From NCBI GenBank assembly GCA_025349905.2, contig MU624875.1:1-19357 (forward strand): a stretch of 19,357 nt of DNA, read 5' to 3'. Positions 15,951 to 19,357 of the stretch are shown piece by piece. Numbering within the stretch: position 1 is the stretch's first letter; every line of letters begins with the position of its first letter. A model generated the notes under the pieces. It searched no databases. It saw only the letters and a program-made list of their open reading frames with translations, and had not been told where the DNA came from. The position numbers were made by a program, and so were the translations under genes. The stretch is from Blastocladiella britannica (taxonomy: Eukaryota > Blastocladiomycota > Blastocladiomycetes > Blastocladiales > Blastocladiaceae).

Positions 15951-18900
15951 CTACAACCCCTCCGGAACCTGCACTCCGGCCGCCACTGCCAGGGACCGCA
16001 GCTGCTGGTATTTGGCCTGCAGATCGGCATTCGCCGACCGCAACCCCGAGATTTCTTCAACCAAATCATTGACGTGGTTCTGTTCATTTGTTTCGATTCG
16101 TTTAATATCGCCGCCATGACAACAAAAAGGTGAAAAATGGTCCGCATGCGCACCTCCAAGTAATCGATCTTGGCTGCCTTGCGAGCACGACTAGCAGACA
16201 CACACAAAATCAGCTAAAAGGACAACAAATAAAAAGAAAGAAGTGTATGATACCTCTTCCGCGCACTCAACGTGTTCCGAATCCGCTTAGCCTCTTTCGG
16301 GTCCATGGCCTCAAGCTTTGCCGCCAGTTCCGGATCGTCAATCACGTCGTCGCCCGCGTCAGGATCGTCGTCGGGATCCGCCACCGCCGTGCGTGCGCGT
16401 TTGCGGCCGCGACGGACCGGCGAGGTCGGGACCGGGGAAACGTTGGCGCTGGTGGATTCGAGAGTACTGGTCGCCGGTGGTGCCGTCATCCCTGTCACCG
16501 CTGATGTTGCGGCGGCGGTACTGCCGTTCCGACGGCGTCCCGTGGCCGTCGTTGTTGATGAGGACGAGGTCGAAGTAGGGGGCGCGAAGGGTGATGCTGC
16601 TGCAGCTGGGTCAGAGGCGACAGAACCAGTCCCGTTGATACTGGGCTCATCGGTTGCTGCCGCTGCGATTGCTGGCAGAGGCGATGGGGTGGTTGGAGTG
16701 CTTGCTGCCGACGCCATTGCTGCGGATGTGCGCTTGTGCTTGATCGGGGCAGTGATGGAAATCAGGTGCTCGGGGTATGGAAGCACATCCGGGAGCGTGC
16801 GGCACTGGGTGGAGGACTTTTTGGTGGTGGTCGGGCTATAAAAAAATTCAATAAAATTGAGTGAGAGCGCTCTCACTTATAAAAAACGAATGGACGAACA
16901 TAAAGACAGGACCAGCAGCACTTGACGGCGGCTCAGCCGACGACGCAGGCGTGGACAAAACGGATGAGCTGGGCGCCAGTCTTGCCGACCGTTGCGGCGA
17001 TGCCGAGACCGACGAAGCGCCATCGCGGTCGGCCGCTGCGGACCCAGCACGTGAGCGCGGTGCCGATCCAGCAGCACTGCCACCACGTCCCCGTCCACGT
17101 CGACTGCCGCCACGAGGTAGAGGCGTCGCTCGTGAGCCGGTCGTTGTCGACAACGGTTGCTGCTGCTCAGATCGCAGATCGGGCGATCCGTGCTGCTGGT
17201 GGTGGTGTGGTGACGACGAGTCCGCGAGTGCCCTCAGCTCGGCAGTACTCGAAGGGCGCATGTGCATATTTGGATGCATGGGGTAGGCGGCCATCATGTC
17301 CTGCTGGTGCTGGTATTGCTGTTGCTGTTGTGGGTGGTGCAAAAGGAGCGGAGAGGGTGCCGGGCCAGTCGAAAATGGCGAGTGGACAGCTGATCCATGG
17401 GGCACGGTCGTGTGCAGAGTCCAGTGCGCTCCCGCCGCCGCCGCGTTGGTGCGCAGGTGATCGGCAGAGCTCGGTCCGTCGTTGTCCACTATACAACATG
17501 TTGAGATCAGTCTCCTCTTCAAAATGACAAAAAAAAAGACGTACCAGCCATAAAACTGCCGGCCGCAGCCGCATCCGCACTCCCGGGCGGTTCTGTGCCA
17601 GGGGTCGGGGTCGGCGACGGAATCTCGCTGTCGTCCATACCGACGTCTTCGTGGCCATGTCCATCATGGTGAGCCATGCCCCCCGTGCCCATCGCAAGCG
17701 ACTCGGCCGCCATTCGCGCCTGGCTCGCCATCTCACCGCCAAATGCCGACGACGGCTGCGACTCGTACTGCGGGCGGTGCAGCTGCGGGTACCGCGATCT
17801 GGACTGGTACCGAAGCAGCCCACCTTGGTCGTTGTCGTCGTCGTCCTGGTCATTGTCGTCAGGCATGGTCGGACTACCGTACCCCATGCCACCATCGACG
17901 TCGTTGTCCTCATCATCATCGTCGTCGTCGTCGTCGCGGATCTCGTCTTCGAGCTCATCGATATCATCATCATGGTCGCCGAGCATCTCGCCCGACGCTT
18001 CACGCACCGCCGCCAGCCCCCGCTGCCGCTGGTGCCGGCGTTGCTGATGGTACGGACTTTGATCACCCGCCGCATGCATCCCTGGCGGAGGCGGCGGTGG
18101 CGGTGGACGCATACCAGTGCGGTTGGGCGTGAACCCAGTACTAGCAACGACACCAGCAGCCATACCACCCAAGTGATCCTGCGACTGCGTATGAAGCATG
18201 ACAGCCACCGCCGGCACGTCTCCAAGCCGCTGCGAGTCAGTGATGGACGCCAGCCGGCTCGGCAAGTGCGCGGCCAGTGCGGCCGCGGCGCCCATCGACG
18301 ACACCCCTGCACCTCCGGCCGATGCCAGCACCTGCGACAATGACAGATTGGCGGCGTGCGTCTGCGACGCGGCGGCTAGGTCCAGCTGGTGTAGGCCCAG
18401 CGCCATTTCCAAGGTACTGGAGCGCGCGAGACTGATCACGCCGAGTCCGCCCCCATTATTGGCGGAGCTCATAAGGTGACCGGGAACGGCAGCAGCGGCA
18501 GCAGAGGAGGTTGGCGGCTCCAACAGCAATGACGGCGTCGCTGGGTCACCGAGCGGACGCGTACTGGCACTGGTGGTCGTCAGCACGGGCCGCAGATCGT
18601 GCGGAATCGGTGAAGACGAGGACGACGACGAAAGCGTCAGTTGGTGGTGGCCACGGTGGTGGTGGTGCGCGGACTCGGGCGCCAGGGCCGCGGCGGTGGC
18701 CAGAGCCGTCAGTGGCGACATGGACTTGCCGGCGAGCGGGCGCGGGCGCACTCCCGCTTCAGACGGCGACGACGACCGGTGGTCAATGTGTCCATGAGGG
18801 GTAGCACTGTGGTGCTTGAGTTTGCCATCGACTGCAGCATGGAAAGCTAGCGCTGGTGGTGGTGGCGGCGGTGGTGGGGGCGCCCGAGGTAGAGGAGACA

Positions 18901-19249
18901 GGCCGGACGACGGTGACGACGCTGGCGACGACGACTGCAGCGGGAGCTGCGGGTGCTGATTATTGGTTGGAAAGCACGGCGAGAGCGGAGAGGCGATGTC
19001 TGCCGCCGCGAGTATTGCCGCTGCCGACAGTGCGGTGGCCGCCGTGGTCGTGACCATGCTTGCACTTGGGTCATCAAGCGAAGGTAGCGACAACAGCAAC
19101 TGCTGAGTGGGCTGCGTGTCGGGCAGGTGGAGGAACATGGACAGCGAATTGGGGTCCTGCTCTTGGTGCGATACTGTCGAGTCTGGGCCGTGGAGTGGCG
19201 GCGTCACGGCCTGGTCATTGCCTTGGTCGTTGCCGTGTGTCGCCATCAT
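15951..19249 (-). CDS. Large bZIP transcription factor with GCN4-like C-terminal domain
   Basis: The preferred model has five exons: 19249-17545, 17488-16888, 16835-16254, 16190-16154 and 16079-15951, giving 1017 residues. The first 900 or so residues are low-complexity: Pro runs near 123-133 and 381-389, His-rich HHHHRGHH, Ala/Ser tracts, an acidic tract at about 423-453, Gln stretches near 630, and RRGRGRGG-type repeats near 700. Such regions are common in fungal activators. The bZIP is at the C-terminus: basic region RIRNTLSARKSRARKAAKID, then leucines exactly seven apart in YLENHVNDLVEEISGLRSAN and ADLQAKYQQL (five leucines). This is a nuclear, dimerising DNA-binding protein; the GCN4-like class (NTLSARKSRARK versus NTEAARRSRARK) suggests AP-1/CRE-type half-sites. 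The borders at 17545/17488, 16254/16190 and 16154/16079 are well fixed by frame and motif. The donor near 16888 is uncertain. A separate bZIP gene starting at the ATG at 16717 is the alternative. Confidence 0.8.
16860..16877. repeat. 18-bp perfect palindrome AGTGAGAGCGCTCTCACT
   Basis: The sequence equals its own reverse complement over 18 nt. In the preferred bZIP model it lies inside the intron 16887-16836. If the bZIP domain belongs to a separate gene starting near 16717, it would instead sit in that gene's promoter, beside a TATAA-like word on the minus strand. It could fold as an RNA hairpin or bind a dimeric factor; the sequence does not decide. Confidence 0.7.
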
Positions 19250-19357
19250 ATTTCGCAGTGCACGGCTGCGCACTGAACAGAGTTCGGGTGTTGGAATTCT
19301 GAGATGGAAGTGATGTGGAACAAAACGTCCGTTTTATCGCCAAACGGAATTCTTCAG
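19250..19357 (-). promoter_or_regulatory. Upstream flank of the bZIP gene (window end)
   Basis: These 108 nt precede the bZIP start and contain no recognisable element. The minus-strand frame is open for eight codons upstream of the ATG but has no earlier ATG. The promoter continues beyond the window. Confidence 0.3.

Noticed and set aside
16254..16717. Separate bZIP gene starting at the ATG at 16717
   Set aside because: Not fully excluded, but the frame is open and coding-like upstream to 16835, directly after a strong acceptor. The one-gene model is preferred.
17167..18312. 381-codon minus-strand frame overlapping the bZIP gene
   Set aside because: It is an out-of-phase reading of the low-complexity coding sequence; the other frame joins exon 1 to exon 2 and leads to the bZIP domain.
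1..19357. tRNA, rRNA, CRISPR array, insertion sequence, transposon or viral genes
   Set aside because: I looked for B-box-like words, direct-repeat arrays, terminal inverted repeats, and transposase, integrase or reverse-transcriptase motifs and found none that hold up.

Overview
The window is nuclear DNA from an early-diverging, flagellated fungus. A blastoclad (Allomyces/Catenaria type) fits best. The reasons are short spliceosomal introns (about 50-190 nt, donors mostly GTACG or GTATG), GC-rich third codon positions, fungal-type housekeeping genes, an intraflagellar-transport gene (IFT56), a DHCR24-type sterol reductase, and a 720-residue protein built on a repeated LDWW motif that I associate with blastoclad genomes. 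The lineage is inferred; no ribosomal or mitochondrial marker is present.

Layout, left to right. 1-1005: no recognisable gene; it ends in a pyrimidine-rich leader. 1006-2459 (+): S-adenosylmethionine synthetase, 3 exons. 2576-4738 (-): LDWW-repeat protein, one exon. 4792-5318 (-): small unrecognised protein, 2 exons. 5650-7446 (+): importin alpha, 3 exons. 7447-8464: about 1 kb of intergenic DNA full of TTCCA/GATATCC-like words. 8465-10955 (+): PPR-like protein with a mitochondrial-type leader, 2 exons. 11076-13040 (-): delta(24)-sterol reductase (DHCR24/DWF1 family), 2 exons. 13291-13803 (+): DUF167/UPF0235 protein, 2 exons. 13831-15863 (-): IFT56/TTC26/DYF-13, 4 exons with the first intron directly after the ATG. 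15951-19249 (-): large low-complexity transcription factor ending in a GCN4-like bZIP, 5 exons in the preferred model. 19250-19357: its upstream flank.

The genes do not form a pathway. They are typical of a compact eukaryotic genome, with convergent ends 27-120 nt apart, tandem genes 53 and 87 nt apart, and two divergent promoter regions (5319-5649 and about 13041-13290). Two genes carry the main biological signal: IFT56 shows the organism builds a cilium or flagellum, and the DHCR24 homologue points to a sterol side-chain route unlike the Dikarya ergosterol pathway. I see no mobile element, CRISPR array, tRNA or rRNA. The exon models come from reading frames, splice-site words and family alignment recalled by eye; none has transcript support here.
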